A stretch of 64,000 bases of DNA from contig CM055092.1 in the NCBI GenBank assembly GCA_029204225.1, positions 99,325,460 through 99,389,459 on the forward strand, in the 5' to 3' direction. Of this stretch, positions 11,637 to 22,208 are shown in pieces; within the stretch, counting starts at the first letter, position 1, and each line of letters opens with the position of its first letter. The position numbers and the translations under genes were made by a program. The DNA is from Diphasiastrum complanatum. Lineage: Eukaryota; Streptophyta; Lycopodiopsida; Lycopodiales; Lycopodiaceae. Below the pieces are notes generated by a model. It ran no database searches and was not told the origin of the DNA. It saw only the letters and a list, made by a program, of their open reading frames with translations.

Positions 11637-12356
11637 TCACATGAAATAATAACTCTCCATGTGTTTTTGGCAAAGCACCATCTTCATGAGCCTCACCGTC
11701 TTGGAACATAGGTTGAGGTAGATTACTTGCCTTCTCCTCCTTGAGATGATCCAAGCTCCTCTCGGCCACACGTCCACAAGGATTAACATCAATCTTGAAA
11801 TATTACCACATCTAGTCCCACTTGCTACCACATCACCATCCCTCTTAAACTCTTTATTCTTGTAACAATTAGAAGCAAAATACCCATTCTTACCACAAAA
11901 GTAGCACTTCTTGTTGGATTTGCAACTTTTTTGTGATGACTCCTCATCACTCTCCTCCTTTGATTTGTCCTTCTTGAAATGTTGATGTTGCTCTTTGACA
12001 CTTCCTCTTGGCTTGTCCTTCTTGAAGTAAGCTTTCACCTCTCCATCATCCTTCAATGTGTTCTTTTCATAGATGAATTTCAATGTGTCCCAAGCCTCCT
12101 TGGATGAGGTGCATGAGCCAATCTCCCACAACACTTCATTGGAAACATTCGTCTTTATGATATGTAGGGACATCCTAGCCCTTTTCTTGTATTTTTGGAC
12201 CTCTTGGAGCTCTTGAGACTCCTCCTCAAGTCCTAGCACAATCTCCATCACATCTTGGGGCACCAAAATGGAGTCCATCCTCACCTTCCGAATGTCATAA
12301 TTGGAGGTGTTCAATCTCTCACTTGACATTAATAGGAAGGAACCTATGGAAGCCAT
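11637..12356 (-). pseudogene. Ty1/copia Gag (UBN2-type) with broken zinc knuckle
   Basis: A 239-codon open frame starts MASIGSFLLMSSERLNTSNY (start at 12,356). The region around residues 80-95, with SSKEAWDTLKFIYE, is typical of copia capsid proteins. A Lys/Glu-rich linker leads to a zinc knuckle CYFCGKNGYFASNC near residue 155, in which the conserved His is Tyr. Gag would package the element RNA. After about residue 185 the similarity to Gag is lost and the frame probably shifts. The leader (12,357-12,970) and primer site lie directly upstream, and an LTR piece follows at 12,982, so the 5' end of the element is in order. Confidence 0.75.
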
Positions 12357-12970
12357 GAAAAGTGAAAATGATGTCTTGTAATGGATCAGAAGGTGTTGCT
12401 TTTATCTCAATAATGGATCCTTAAAAGGTGCACTACTAACTCCAATGTGAGACTTGGTGTGAGACCTATCTCATTAGCTCTACCAATCTTTCTCAAACTA
12501 GATCAAACTCTCATCCCAAGATGGAGCATGGACAAAGTTTGGGTCAACTTGACTCAAGCACTCAAAAGCACTCAAAAACATTCACAAATGACTCAAATAC
12601 AATTGTATTGCATGAAACTATGTGGTTATGACCTCAAAAAATTATCTAGATCTCAAATAGAGAATATTGGCAAGCTTTCCCTTAAGTTTTTGGATCAAAA
12701 AGCAAGAAGTGAGCCTAAATTAATGTGTCTACATAGGTTAGGTGCCCTACCTACATCACTTCGAGGAACATCCAATTGACTTGAAATCAATTGCACTAGA
12801 AACTACATTTACTAGTTGCTTTTCAACAAGCAATCAAGCACTCGATTCGGATCTACCTTGAAGAAACACCAACCATTCTAATTTTGGTAGATGCAAGTTT
12901 ACTCAAAAAGTATTGATTTCAAGGCAAATTTTCACATTCAATTGACATATGCATGGATATCTTAGGCTAG
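12357..12970 (-). other. 5' leader of the copia gag element
   Basis: Non-coding sequence between the primer-binding site and the gag start on the minus strand. The plus-strand open frame across it (12,447-12,779) shows no recognisable family. Confidence 0.5.
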
Positions 12971-12981
12971 TTTTGATACCA
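12971..12981 (-). promoter_or_regulatory. Degenerate copia primer-binding site
   Basis: Minus strand TGGTATCAAAA, close to TGGTATCAGAGC, directly after the LTR end ..TTTCAACA. Confidence 0.6.
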
Positions 12982-13150
12982 TGTTGAAATTCACACATGT
13001 GGGAGTGCCACAAAGTGTGTTATTGATCTCCTGAGACTTTGTGATTGCACATATATCACACATAGATTGAAAATCAAGAACTATTGCATAAATCTAAGGC
13101 AAGAGCACTTTCTACCCATGTAGAAATCATCAAGACAAGTACATTCACAA
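12982..13150 (-). repeat. Truncated 5' LTR of the copia gag element
   Basis: On the minus strand it ends ..GTGAATTTCAACA right before the primer site. It is lost at about 13,150, where gypsy sequence takes over. The outer end (TG) is not present, and the exact breakpoint is uncertain by tens of bases. Confidence 0.5.
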
Positions 13151-13154
13151 TATC

Positions 13155-14840
13155 GGGCCTAAGATCCTCGTGTAGCAGGATGAATAGGACCAATATAATC
13201 CAGTCTCCATTTTTCAGATGGTGCTTTCGATAAAACCAGATGTAAAGGTTCATAGTTCTATCTAGTAGGCCATCATGCTCGCTGGCAAACATCACATGTC
13301 TGAATATAGTTTTCTGTGTTCTTATGAAGCGTAGGCCACCAACAATCTAATTGAAAAAGTTTGCGAAAAATAATATCTATAGAGAAGTGTCCTCTGTCCA
13401 TGCCATCATGTGAAAACGTGATTAAATCTGATATTTCATGCGATAAGACACATCTATGTAGAATATTGTCTGATCCATGACGATACTATTTTTCTGCAAT
13501 CAATTGATAAGGTTCAACCTTATGAATCAATTGCATCTTTTGTACTTTTGTCAAAGAGTCATTCGGTTGTCCTAGCATCAGGTACTCAACAATATCTGCT
13601 GCCCACTCAGGTATCGCTTGTACATAGAATAATGTAGCGTCTGGTAACTCATCATCCACTTCAGTATTAACTAGTGCGGATTCAATTCGCGAAACATGGT
13701 CGTCTAGATAATATTGCTTTTCCTTATGAACCACAATTTTAAAGTCAAATTCAGTCAATAATAGTAACCATCTTGCAATACACCCAGTATTGCACGTCTT
13801 GTTTAACAAGTTAAGTAACGGCTGGTGATCCGTATAAAATGAAAAGTGCATTTCCATGAGGTAATGCCGAAATGGCACCAACTTTAGGAACTCTCCCAAC
13901 GAAATATTGATCTTACTAGAAAAAATATTCATGAGCAGTTTTGTTTGCGGTGCTTCTGGTTCAGTCATCTTGAACGGTTCTTCATGATAATGCAACTAGG
14001 CATTCACTTTTGTTCGTGAATTTTTCGGTTGCTGCAATGGTGAAGAACGAACTTCGACTGTTGCTCTAGTCGCTTCAAGCTTCTCTTCTTCTTGCAGATA
14101 TTTAATCCATTACCTCAGATCTTGATATCTTCTTTTTTCTACATGAAGATTTGGATAGACTCCAAATGTTGTTGGTATATCAGTTAATGGTATAGAATCA
14201 GCAGGTACTGGATCTGCTACCAGTTCTTCCTACTTTTGTGCCATGGTGACCACCATCAAGGGTACACTTGGTTTATTTTGAGCTACTTGTCTTTGCTTAG
14301 TTGTTATCAAATTTGCAAGAGCTGTAGCCAGCGGTGGCTTTGGTTTTGCTGGACACTCGTTATAGCAATGCCCATAACCACAGTCACGACAGAATGGTAC
14401 AAATTTTTTTTTATTTGGACATTCTGCAACTCTGTGATTTTTTCCACATGCAAAGCATCCAAGTGGTGTTCTGGTCCAGTTTCTAGATGCTGCTTGTTGC
14501 GCGACAGCCTAAATAGCATATTGTTCTGAACATCCACCTGCTTGATCATTACCATAGTTCCATTGCTCGGCACTTTTGTAAGGTTCTGGTTCCATCAAAT
14601 TGGTAGGAGGAGCGGGGTGCTTTGGTGGGGCAAGTAAGACTAACCGTTCCGAGTATCCAAGAGTAGATTGACGAAGGCTAGCTGCCGGATTTCCTCCATA
14701 ATGTGGTTCTTGATATCCCATATGGGCATACCGTTGCTGAATTATCTGAGGATTGAAGTTGCAAAAAGCGGTCTCATGATTAGGCGAATTACACAAATGA
14801 CATATACTGATTTTCATTCATTTTTTCAACTGAGCCATCC
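13155..14840 (-). pseudogene. Ty3/gypsy gag-pol remnant, composite copy 1
   Basis: Read on the minus strand: a gag tail with zinc knuckles (14,815-14,300; the plain CFACGKNHR and CGYGHCY patterns appear when the frame is followed), a proline-rich segment, LGEFLKLVPFR (about 13,870), then a direct jump to RNase H: FYTDHQPLLNLLNK, GCIARWLLLLTEFDF and HYLDDHVSRIES (ending near 13,680). It continues into the spacer before the integrase zinc finger (13,500-13,160). Protease and reverse transcriptase are missing, as in copy 3. Shared stops with copies 2 and 3: TAG at 14,230-14,232 (all three copies) and at 13,996-13,998 (copies 1 and 3). The part between LTR and zinc knuckle (about 2.5 kb in copy 3) is deleted here at 14,840. 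Confidence 0.85.
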
Positions 14841-15056
14841 AAATTGGAGGGAAACCCAGCTTTATTCACTAACTTGACATTTAGGCCCTACGACATTAAA
14901 AGTCCCGCAAAAAGGCCTAAAGTCCTTTTTATTAACTTTCTAATTAATCAAATCTCTATGTGATCATCGGGTTGGACTTACACACGCAGGGTGCCAAATC
15001 CCTCTCACTTATTAACTAGAGTTATGGTTGCCTTGGGATCCGCAAACCCTCCAACA
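14841..15056 (-). repeat. Gypsy LTR B, 5' part only (copy 1)
   Basis: On the minus strand it starts TGTTGGAGGGTTTGCGG at 15,056. It matches the first ~215 bp of the full LTRs at 25,994 and 50,506 and then breaks off into gag. The last two thirds of the LTR and the primer site are gone. Confidence 0.75.
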
Positions 15057-15624
15057 GAGTTAGGGTCCAATCAAAAGAGAGATATTCATCAATTTGCCCC
15101 AATCAAGTTTGAGGGCTCATGTGTCACTCAACCAATAGGCTTTAGAGGAGGAAAAGAAGGGGTCCAATTATATTTCACTCCCTTTCATGTTAAATCACTA
15201 CATTAGGAAAAATATGGCTCAAAATGGGCCCTTTAAAAGATTTCACTTTAGAGATAGGTCATGTAGAGACATAATACGAATCGTTAACTTTTGGTCGTTG
15301 TTTTTTGAGTTTTTAGCCTTGCTTGATGTTTAACTAGTATGGTTAACTTCAAACATTAGTTAGTTAAGCATGAGATATAATAACTTCTCTGTATGCTCGT
15401 TTCAAAATTCGAGGCTAGAGCTTAAAGACTGTAAATCTTGGTGTGCTCATTGCAAAAACTGAATTGGGAGTAGCAGCACCTTTGAAATTTTTGTATGCTT
15501 ATAGTGAAATATGAGGTGGGACGATTTTTTAGCGTAACATAGACATTACAAAAGTAAGATATGCTAGATCTATTCAATTTGGCTTATTGTAGTTTGAAGT
15601 ATTTATGGATCGTAGCTTGCAACA
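15057..15624. other. Conserved spacer between LTR B and ORF X (copy 1)
   Basis: The same spacer is present in copy 3 (49,940-50,505), and a shortened one in copy 2. It contains no gene I can identify. A 'region upstream of ORF X' role is inferred only from position: its end adjoins the ORF X start. Confidence 0.5.
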
Positions 15625-16910
15625 ATGGCATTGTTCCATTTGCATGTTGCACTTCCTATGGAATGCACTCCAATTATTAAGAAAAATTCGAAAGTTGTAG
15701 AGAATGTTGTTGAAATAGTTAGAGAATTGAGAATGAATAATCATAAGAATATAGATTTGTGGGTGGATAGATCAATTTATCCTAATGATCCAGGTATGAA
15801 TTTGTGTCCAAATTTTAAGTCCGTAACTCATCTTCTCAGATTTGTATGTGAAGAAAATAACGGCTTACTTGGATATTGTCAAAGGTTGCATGATATTGAA
15901 ATGCATAGCATATCTTGTCTTAATAAGCAATTACAGTTTGCTAATCAACAATTGCAACATGGAAATCAAGAATTGTTTCATAATGTGCAATACACTAGTG
16001 CTGAAAATAATGCACTCAAGCATGCTATGTCAGAGTTGAATGCTATAGTCACTACTCTTCGGGGATCAAACCAAAAAATGTTAGAATCCCTGGAGAAGTT
16101 GCGATCTGATAGTTTAAAATATGTTTGTTGATATAAAAGTTATCGAAAAGGCAATGATGAAAAGGAAAAGAAAGAGAGTACCAAAGAAGAATATTAATGA
16201 CTTATCTACAGATAGCGGCAATAAAAAAAAAGGATTCGAGCATTTAAGTATGTTTTCTTTGTTTCTTATAAACAATTTATTTGATTTGTTTTGGTCATAG
16301 AAGTTTCAATTGCATTTGATAATATGCATTATCAAATTATTAAACATAATTTGAATTTTATATGTCTTTTGCAGATCATGTTTGTGGCAAAGAACTATTT
16401 AACAGATCGTTCATGCATCAGATCTTCTTTAAGTCATGTTTTACCAAGAAAGTCAATAAAGGCAATGATGAAAAATGCTCACTCTCTAAAAATGAAAATG
16501 AAATTGTAGAAACTGTTTTGAATAAGGTTGAAACTTACTTGGATGCAACTGTAATACTAGGTGCATGTGATGTTTCTGGAATAAGCAGAAATGCTTATCC
16601 TACTTTTTTTAGATTAGTTAAAAAAGTCTTTTCTCAAGTGATGGTGAAGAAAACTTATCCTCCTCGTCCATATCAGGTAAGATTAGCAAGAAATTATTAT
16701 AATGACAGAATGTTCAAAGTAGTTGGGCAACCACTTCATATAGCTAAATTATACAAATTAGAATATAGTGAGTGCAATTACAACGATTGCAATAATATTT
16801 ATCTTGATATTGAAAATGTTCTAAAATATATTATTCGATTCTATAAACTAGACGAACATCAAGTAAATGGAAAGATCACCAGATTCAATGTATCTAACAT
16901 TCAAATTTGA
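15625..16910 (+). CDS. ORF X, unidentified two-exon gene carried in the composite (copy 1)
   Basis: Exon 1 opens at ATG 15,625 (MALFHLHVALPMECTPIIKK) and gives 168 codons. Residues 1-75 look globular; residues 90-165 are a Gln/Asn/Leu-rich likely coiled coil. After a stop at 16,129 a frame shift leads into a basic Lys/Arg stretch (KRKRKRVPKK), resembling a nuclear signal. A likely intron runs from GTATGT at about 16,249 to CTTTTGCAG at about 16,373. Exon 2 follows to the TGA at 16,908-16,910, with LDATVILGACDVSGISRNAY, PPRPYQVRLARNYYND, VGQPLHI and a conserved YxLDIENVLKYIIRFYKLD stretch. I do not recognise the family. It lies opposite in strand to the retroelement around it. The exon 1 stop is shared with copy 3, so either an intron is missed or all copies are broken. 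Confidence 0.55.
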
Positions 16911-16924
16911 ATGTGTCCTAATTC

Positions 16925-17088
16925 GACTTTCGACTTTCTCTCACTTTCTAAAAGTGGTAATTTCACATGTACTTTGACTAAAAATAACTTCATAAAGTTT
17001 ATCTCAAAGTATAAAATGCATATTGGCCAAAATTTCCAACTAATCCACATAGACCAAAATAGATCAAACTGGTTAATAGTTTCTCACA
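16925..17088 (-). repeat. Copia 3' LTR piece (copy 1)
   Basis: On the minus strand it starts TGTGAGAAACT right after a purine run (GAAGAGGGAC, 17,098-17,089) and ends near 16,925, where it abuts the 3' end of ORF X. The same junction exists in copies 2 and 3. Confidence 0.65.
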
Positions 17089-17907
17089 GTCCCTCTTCAA
17101 CTAGTTTAGAATAGACTTTGAGAATACTCCAAGTGAAGTCCTGTGCTTTAAAGGTAAACATGTCTTTTCCAAGTGCTTTGGTGAAGATATCAGCTACACA
17201 TTCCATTGAAGACACATGTTGAAGCTCCACCTCCTTTGCCATGGCTTGTTCTCTCACAAAGTGATATGCCACCTCAATATGCTTGCTCCTAGTATGAAAG
17301 ATAGGATTGTTTGCCAACTTTTGGGCTGAAAGGTTGTCACAAAAGATGATTGGACTCTCTAAAAATTCCAGCAAGTTAAGATCCTTTATCATCCTCTTGA
17401 TCCATATATCTCTTTTGTGTAATGAGTAAGAACTTTGTAATCGGCCTCACTAGATGACAATGAGAGAGTGGTTTGTTTCATCAACATCCATGATATAGCT
17501 CCATCATCTATGAAAATACAATGTGCACTTGTGGATTTTCTATCCATTTGATCTCTAGCAAAGTCTAAATCTGAAAAACCATACAAGTTTGGTGATGATC
17601 CCTCATACAATATGCCAAAATCTCGAGTGCCCATGATGTATCTCAAAACTCTTTGCTCTAGCTTCGAATGCTCTTCACTAGGATCTGACATAAATTGGCT
17701 TAATCTATCAACAAAATAGCTTATATCTAGTCTTGTGATGGTTAGATATATAAGTGAACCAACTAGCTTTCTATAGAGAGTAATTTCCTCGAAGGATCTT
17801 TCATTACCTCTTATAGTCAGCTTTACATTTGACTCCATAGGTGTATCACAACACTTTGCATCTACCATATGAGGGTCAGCATATGAATCCCAACAAAGCG
17901 ATAGCAT
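17084..17907 (-). pseudogene. Ty1/copia reverse transcriptase end plus RNase H (copy 1)
   Basis: The minus strand reads the C-terminal end of copia Pol. DAKCCDTPMESNVKL (connection region, about 17,850) is followed by LYRKLVGSLIYLTITRLDI and then RNase H. The RNase H acidic residues are visible: Asp in GFSDLDFA, Glu in LSSSEADYK, Asp in IFCDNLSAQ, and Asp in VADIFTKAL. RNase H degrades the RNA strand during reverse transcription. A stop/frameshift at about 17,390 (after KEIYGSRG) splits it. The polymerase palm with YVDD is absent. The final EEGL-stop codon overlaps the first bases of the LTR. Copies 2 and 3 carry the same truncated piece. Confidence 0.9.
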
Positions 17908-17929
17908 ATTTCAAATTTCAGCATGAATG

Positions 17930-18306
17930 GAAGATCCACATCTAACTCTAACATCCATCAACCCTAAGCATTAACACTAAGATCCACAATAAAGACTACT
18001 CGAGTTGGTCCCATTTTATTATAGAGAGGAGAACCCTGGCCTCATAATGCTATTGGTCCATTTCTACCTCCCTAATTATTCAAATTTAAAAAAGAGTGGG
18101 AACTATTCAAATTGGAGGGAAACCCAACTTTATTTACTAACTTGACATTTAGGCCCTACGACATAACAGTCTCGCAAAAAGGCCTAAAGTCCTTTTATCA
18201 AATAACTATGTGATCGTTGGGTTGGACTTACACACGCAGGGTGCCAAATCCCTCTCACTTATTAACTAGGGTTAGGGTTGCCTCGGGATCCGCAAACCCT
18301 CCAACA
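17930..18306 (-). repeat. LTR-like module A (copy 1)
   Basis: Minus strand from TGTTGGAGGGTTTGCGG at 18,306; similar to LTR B over its first ~220 bp and again near its end (AATGCTTAGGGTTAATGGATG and TATGCTATCGCTCTC), but with a different centre. It joins the copia module at the TATCGCTCTC phrase and lacks a primer-binding site. A reduced or second-subfamily LTR is the best guess. Confidence 0.6.
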
Positions 18307-18783
18307 CAATCACAACCGGATGCCAACAACTCACATCTCAACCGAATGGCAATCTTGACCGGATACCAACAACTCAAATCTCAACTGAATGGCAATCTCG
18401 ACCGGATGCCAACAAAGACAAAATCTCGACTAGATCAAAGTCATTACATATCGATCGAATCACCTATTTTAAATCTCGACCGGATCAGAGTCATCACATA
18501 TCGACCGGATCACCTGTTTAAAATTTGTACCAGAGCAGAGTCATCACATCTCGACTAGATCCAAAGAAAAAATCTCGACCGGATCACCTATTTTAAATCT
18601 CGACCAGAGCAGAATCATCACATCTCGACTGGATCCAAAGAAAAAATCTCGACCGAATCCAAATACAAAATCTCGACCGGATCAAAGTTAACACATCTCG
18701 ACCGGATCCAAAAGAAAAAATCTCGATCGGATCAGTATATCAAATCTTGACCGGATCACCTGTTTAAAATCTTGACCGGATAC
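18307..18783. repeat. GGTCGAGATTT minisatellite, copy 1
   Basis: About 20 imperfect units of roughly 18-35 bp around CCGGTCGAGATTTT (seen here as AAAATCTCGACCGG). Units alternate with short spacers such as GATCACCTATTTTAA and AGAGCAGAGTCATCACATC. The plus-strand open frame through it only reflects the repeat. Confidence 0.9.
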
Positions 18784-19165
18784 CATGTGATGGTTTTGCT
18801 GGAGTGAAATTAGATGTATGTGATGGTTTTGTTGGAGTGAAATTAGATGTATAATAGGATTGAGAGTACATGAAAAAGAGGGCGTCTAATGTGTATTCAT
18901 TTTTGACAAAGTCCATCATCAGAGAATGTTCTTCTACATAGAGTACACAAGTAAAACATACAGCCCCAAGAGGGAGTACACTTTTAGGGGTGAATTTCAA
19001 CTAGAAGTAAGTACCCCATATCTCCCTTCATAATCTTTATAGTCATTGTTGGCACCTGCAGTAGTCTTGCCATGCATATATAGTATTGTTGGTTCTCTCC
19101 GAGAAGACTTAGACTGCAGTGCCACCGCCACCTCTCCTTCACCCTTAACCCTTCATCCTTACACG
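18784..19165. other. Inner flank of inverted repeat, left side
   Basis: Inverted match to 22,737-23,086 (and to 46,404-46,753). It includes GATGGTTTTGTTGGAGTGAAATTAG at about 18,825, here tandemly duplicated once. No gene was identified; the open frames here are not conserved outside the copies. The match ends at 19,165, which sets the inner boundary of the inverted repeat. Confidence 0.6.
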
Positions 19166-19459
19166 CGAGAGGGAATATGAGAACTTTCAGAGGGAATATT
19201 CTAGATTCCCCAATTCGGTGCGGCGTCAACAGATTTTCAATCTGTCTGATGCTGCCCTGGCCTTTTTGATGCCTCCGGGACTGTGCTTTCGTTCCCCACT
19301 GATGATTTTGAGCTCCAACCCTACAAAATACACCAAAGAAGAATTTCTTCCAGTCGTTTTTGTCTCTCCAAGCTTTCACCTCCCGTGAAGGACTTTCTCA
19401 CTTCGTTGCGGAGCTTGTGACAAGCTGTATCCACTGATCAGGCACTCAGGACTATTGCT
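19166..19459 (-). other. 5' leader of a minus-strand copia element
   Basis: The non-coding or unassigned leader directly after the primer-binding site. Its sequence recurs in every unit of the 36-43 kb array. It is cut off at 19,165 with no gag attached. Confidence 0.6.
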
Positions 19460-19471
19460 GCTCTGATACCA
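19460..19471 (-). promoter_or_regulatory. Primer-binding site, initiator tRNA-Met type
   Basis: Minus strand TGGTATCAGAGC, a perfect plant copia site, next to the LTR end ..AATTCTTGACA. The same site precedes the LTRs at 37,838, 39,916 and 41,994. Confidence 0.85.
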
Positions 19472-19733
19472 TGTCAAGAATTAGATATGCAACATCAAGC
19501 ATTTACCATAAGCAATCACCAAAAGAAGGCGGAAGAAGAACACGCACTGTCACTCTATCACACTACCACATACAGAATGTAAAATGTACAAATAAACCCT
19601 GAACCTTGATAGAGAGAGAAAACCTACGAGTAGACTGATAGACTAGCCTACGGCTATTGACAGCTGGTCACAGCTGTCAACATTAATGTGCGTCGTAAAC
19701 AGTAACAATGAAGTTTATCATTGATTTCTAACA
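19472..19733 (-). repeat. 262-bp copia LTR
   Basis: On the minus strand it starts TGTTAGAAATCAATG and ends ..AATTCTTGACA, directly followed by the primer site. Exactly the same length as the three LTRs in the tandem array. It lies next to plus-strand copia sequence, so the minus-strand element probably inserted into an older copia copy. Confidence 0.85.
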
Positions 19734-20590
19734 AGAATGTTATGCAAATTGTGTCTTCGGTTGAGTTGTGGCACAAGAGATTGGGACATCCAATTTAGAT
19801 GCATATATTAATTGGTCAATTATAATCTAACCGGTCTACCTCTTTATTTTTTTACAATATACAACACATGTTCACTTTTCTAGGAAAAGAGTGTTTTACA
19901 ACACATGTTTACTACAAAACAATATACAACACATTTGATACATTGATTATTAATGACAATAGTAGGCATACATGGATATACTTACTTAAGAGCATGGAAC
20001 AAGTGAAGGAGACATTCTTTAAGTTTATATCTATGATGGAGAACCAACTCAACATCAAGATCAAAATATGGACAAGAGATAAAATAGAAGTTTTCAAGTG
20101 TTCTAAAGCTCCCACTTTAAGTGGATGAGACAATGAATTACACTTAACTTCATTTCAAATAGGCCACCACTTGCTCCACTTGATGGTAAGTTATCTTATG
20201 CAATTCTTTAAGGTAAATACCTCAAAGTGTTTTCATGCAAAAAAGCTGGTTTGCCTTAAAACAAAAGAACACTTGTATGGCCGCAAGCAATCCCCAAGAT
20301 ATTTGAATGCTCGATTCGAAATTTCTAGCTTGGGCTTTAGTTCATTGTGAGTGAGCATAATGCATTTTCTTAACATCACATTTATGATTGATGAATTTAA
20401 CATCAAATTTTTATACTATATGTTGATGACACTGTTCAAGAAAGATAGTCATGGAGAAATTGTAAAGATCAAGCTAGCACTTAGCCAAGTGTTTGAAATA
20501 AAGCTTGGTTTAAGAGATAGTAAGCGAGGTATAAGAGATAGAGAAGCAACCTCTGAAGACACTACTCTCTATAAAAGCTCATGAGCAGGC
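19734..20590 (+). pseudogene. Internally deleted Ty1/copia pol remnant
   Basis: Pieces of copia Pol follow each other with gaps. Pre-integrase VELWHKRLGHP (about 19,760) comes first, then the integrase start DTLIINDNSRHTWIYLLKS (about 19,940) to NIKIKIWTRDKIEVFK, then reverse transcriptase EHLYGRKQSPRYLNARFEIS (about 20,265). The palm-like FLYYMLMTLFKKDS (where YVDD is expected) and QVFEIKLGLRDSKRG follow near 20,415-20,530. The integrase core end, most of the polymerase and RNase H are missing. Stops occur throughout. The same remnant is repeated in each array unit at 36-43 kb. Confidence 0.75.
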
Positions 20591-21478
20591 TCATATAGTT
20601 AACAACTAATGGATTCATGAATCATTTTCTGGAATTTACTTTTGGCCTTTAATTTGTTAGACAAAAGTTGCCTCAATTAGTCACATCTATGTTAATTTAA
20701 AGGGCATTCCTTAGTGTAATACACCAAGATTTCTAGTATATGTAGCAAGCAATTAGTAATGCAACTCCTCGTAATATAGCTAATAATACTTGCAATGCTC
20801 CTTTCGATCCCAAGTTATTTGCATCTACACGATTCATAGAAAGATACTAAAATGATCTCAAAAGCTCCAAGAACAAAGGATTCCAGATATAATTCTACAA
20901 GAGAGAAGAAATTCAGAAAGGTATCCTTAAGTATATTTCAGGGAATTTGTCATATTAAATATCAAGTAGCTTTATGTGCGCATTGTAGATCAAGTAGCTT
21001 CATGTGGGATCGTCATGAAAATTTCACCTTCCATGCAGCCCTTAATTCCAAAAAAAAAAAGAAATTGGACAGCATGTTAATGCTCAAAAAGGTAATAAAA
21101 TAGAATGTTATGAGCTCTGGAGACAGAAAATTAACTTCATAGTTATATTCCAGAACTCCCTGGTGTGACAATTCATCATCTAGATAAATATATGCCTTGT
21201 ACAAGCACAGAACTTATCCAGGTGAATGGAAAGAATCCCGCTCATTTTCTATGATTGTATAAGTTTTGTACTGTACTAATCAATAGTATATCTAACTAAT
21301 ATATCCTGCGAATTAGGAGCGTCTTAAAAAACGAGATATGCCGATATAAACTAATCTATAACTGGGTATTTATGTGGTCCGGCCACAGCCGCTAGAGATA
21401 TTTTCAGGACAGCTATATAAGAGATCCAACAGCCACCATCTTGGCTGGAAAAAGTCTGTTAACAGACTAGACTGGCTG
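20591..21478. other. Unassigned region downstream of ARD copy 2
   Basis: Shared with 43,130-44,342 except for a ~324-bp segment missing here at about 20,886. No gene identified. It probably contains the 3' flank of the ARD gene on the minus strand. Confidence 0.4.
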
Positions 21479-22208
21479 TCACTGAGTGGTAATCCGGTGT
21501 CTATGAACGGCAGCAGGGTTATTCAGCACTTTGTCCACGTATTCTTTCCTGTACCACGATCCAGACAATGAGAGCTGCGTAAAAGAGCTTGGTTTTTTTC
21601 GTGGTAGTCGAGAACTTTATGAATGCTAAGACAATTTGCGAATGTTACCCATGCTCAAGCTGGCTTTCTTACCTTGCAGCACTTTCACTCTCCGCTCCAT
21701 GCTGAGTCCGGTATGGAACGTCTGTGTACAAGAGAAGCGCCTGTACCCAAGTATGCAGGCTTTAGAGTGTAACACTAGCACTGCAATCAACAAGATTCTG
21801 AAATCGTTATGACGGGAAAAAGTTTCATACATGGTTGCATTACCTTGATATAATTGTTCTCATCAATCGTAAACCTGTGAAACATTCCTGGAGGAAGAAC
21901 AATCATATCACCCTTAGTTACGCGGAAACGAATCCATTTACCATCATAATCTCGAATGTCCCAGTAGCCTGCAAACGCAAGATCAACCCATTACGGCTAA
22001 ATTGTTCTTGCAATCACTAAATTTTACTGAAAACACAGACAAAACAACATATTCTAATTTTTAAGCTAATATTCGTTAATGGCCTCTTCTGACCGTTGCC
22101 ATCAAGTATCAACCGTATTTCCTCTTGAGAATGCATATGTTCTTGGAAAAATCCTTTCACTTTTTCTTCGAAATCTTCCATCTCTTTGGGCCAAACAGTC
22201 ACGACCTC
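21479..22208 (-). pseudogene. ARD: Acireductone dioxygenase, exons 3-6 (5' exons deleted)
   Basis: ARD oxidises the acireductone intermediate of methionine salvage in the cytosol using one bound Fe or Ni. Four minus-strand exons with GT..AG introns are visible: 22,208-22,094, 21,968-21,844, 21,740-21,673 and 21,548-21,479 (stop TGA 21,479-21,481). Their phases join cleanly. Exon 3 reads KEMEDFEEKVKGFFQEHMHS followed by QEEIRLILDGNG: the cupin metal ligands His-x-His and Glu are present. Exon 4 reads YWDIRDYDGKWIRF and IVLPPGMFHRFT, giving the last His ligand. Exon 6 reads RKEYVDKVLNN. Exons encoding the first ~65 residues, present at 45,187-45,505, are missing through an ~840-bp deletion at about 22,213. 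No intact ARD start remains. Confidence 0.85.

Noticed and set aside
18275-18300. Telomere-like CCCTAA copies (also near 23,595 and 47,265)
   Set aside because: Only about two units, fixed inside LTR-like module A; not a telomere.
18217-18558. Protein MGWTYTRRVPNPSH (also 23,069-23,659 and 46,736-47,326)
   Set aside because: It crosses module A into the minisatellite; conservation only reflects the DNA duplication.
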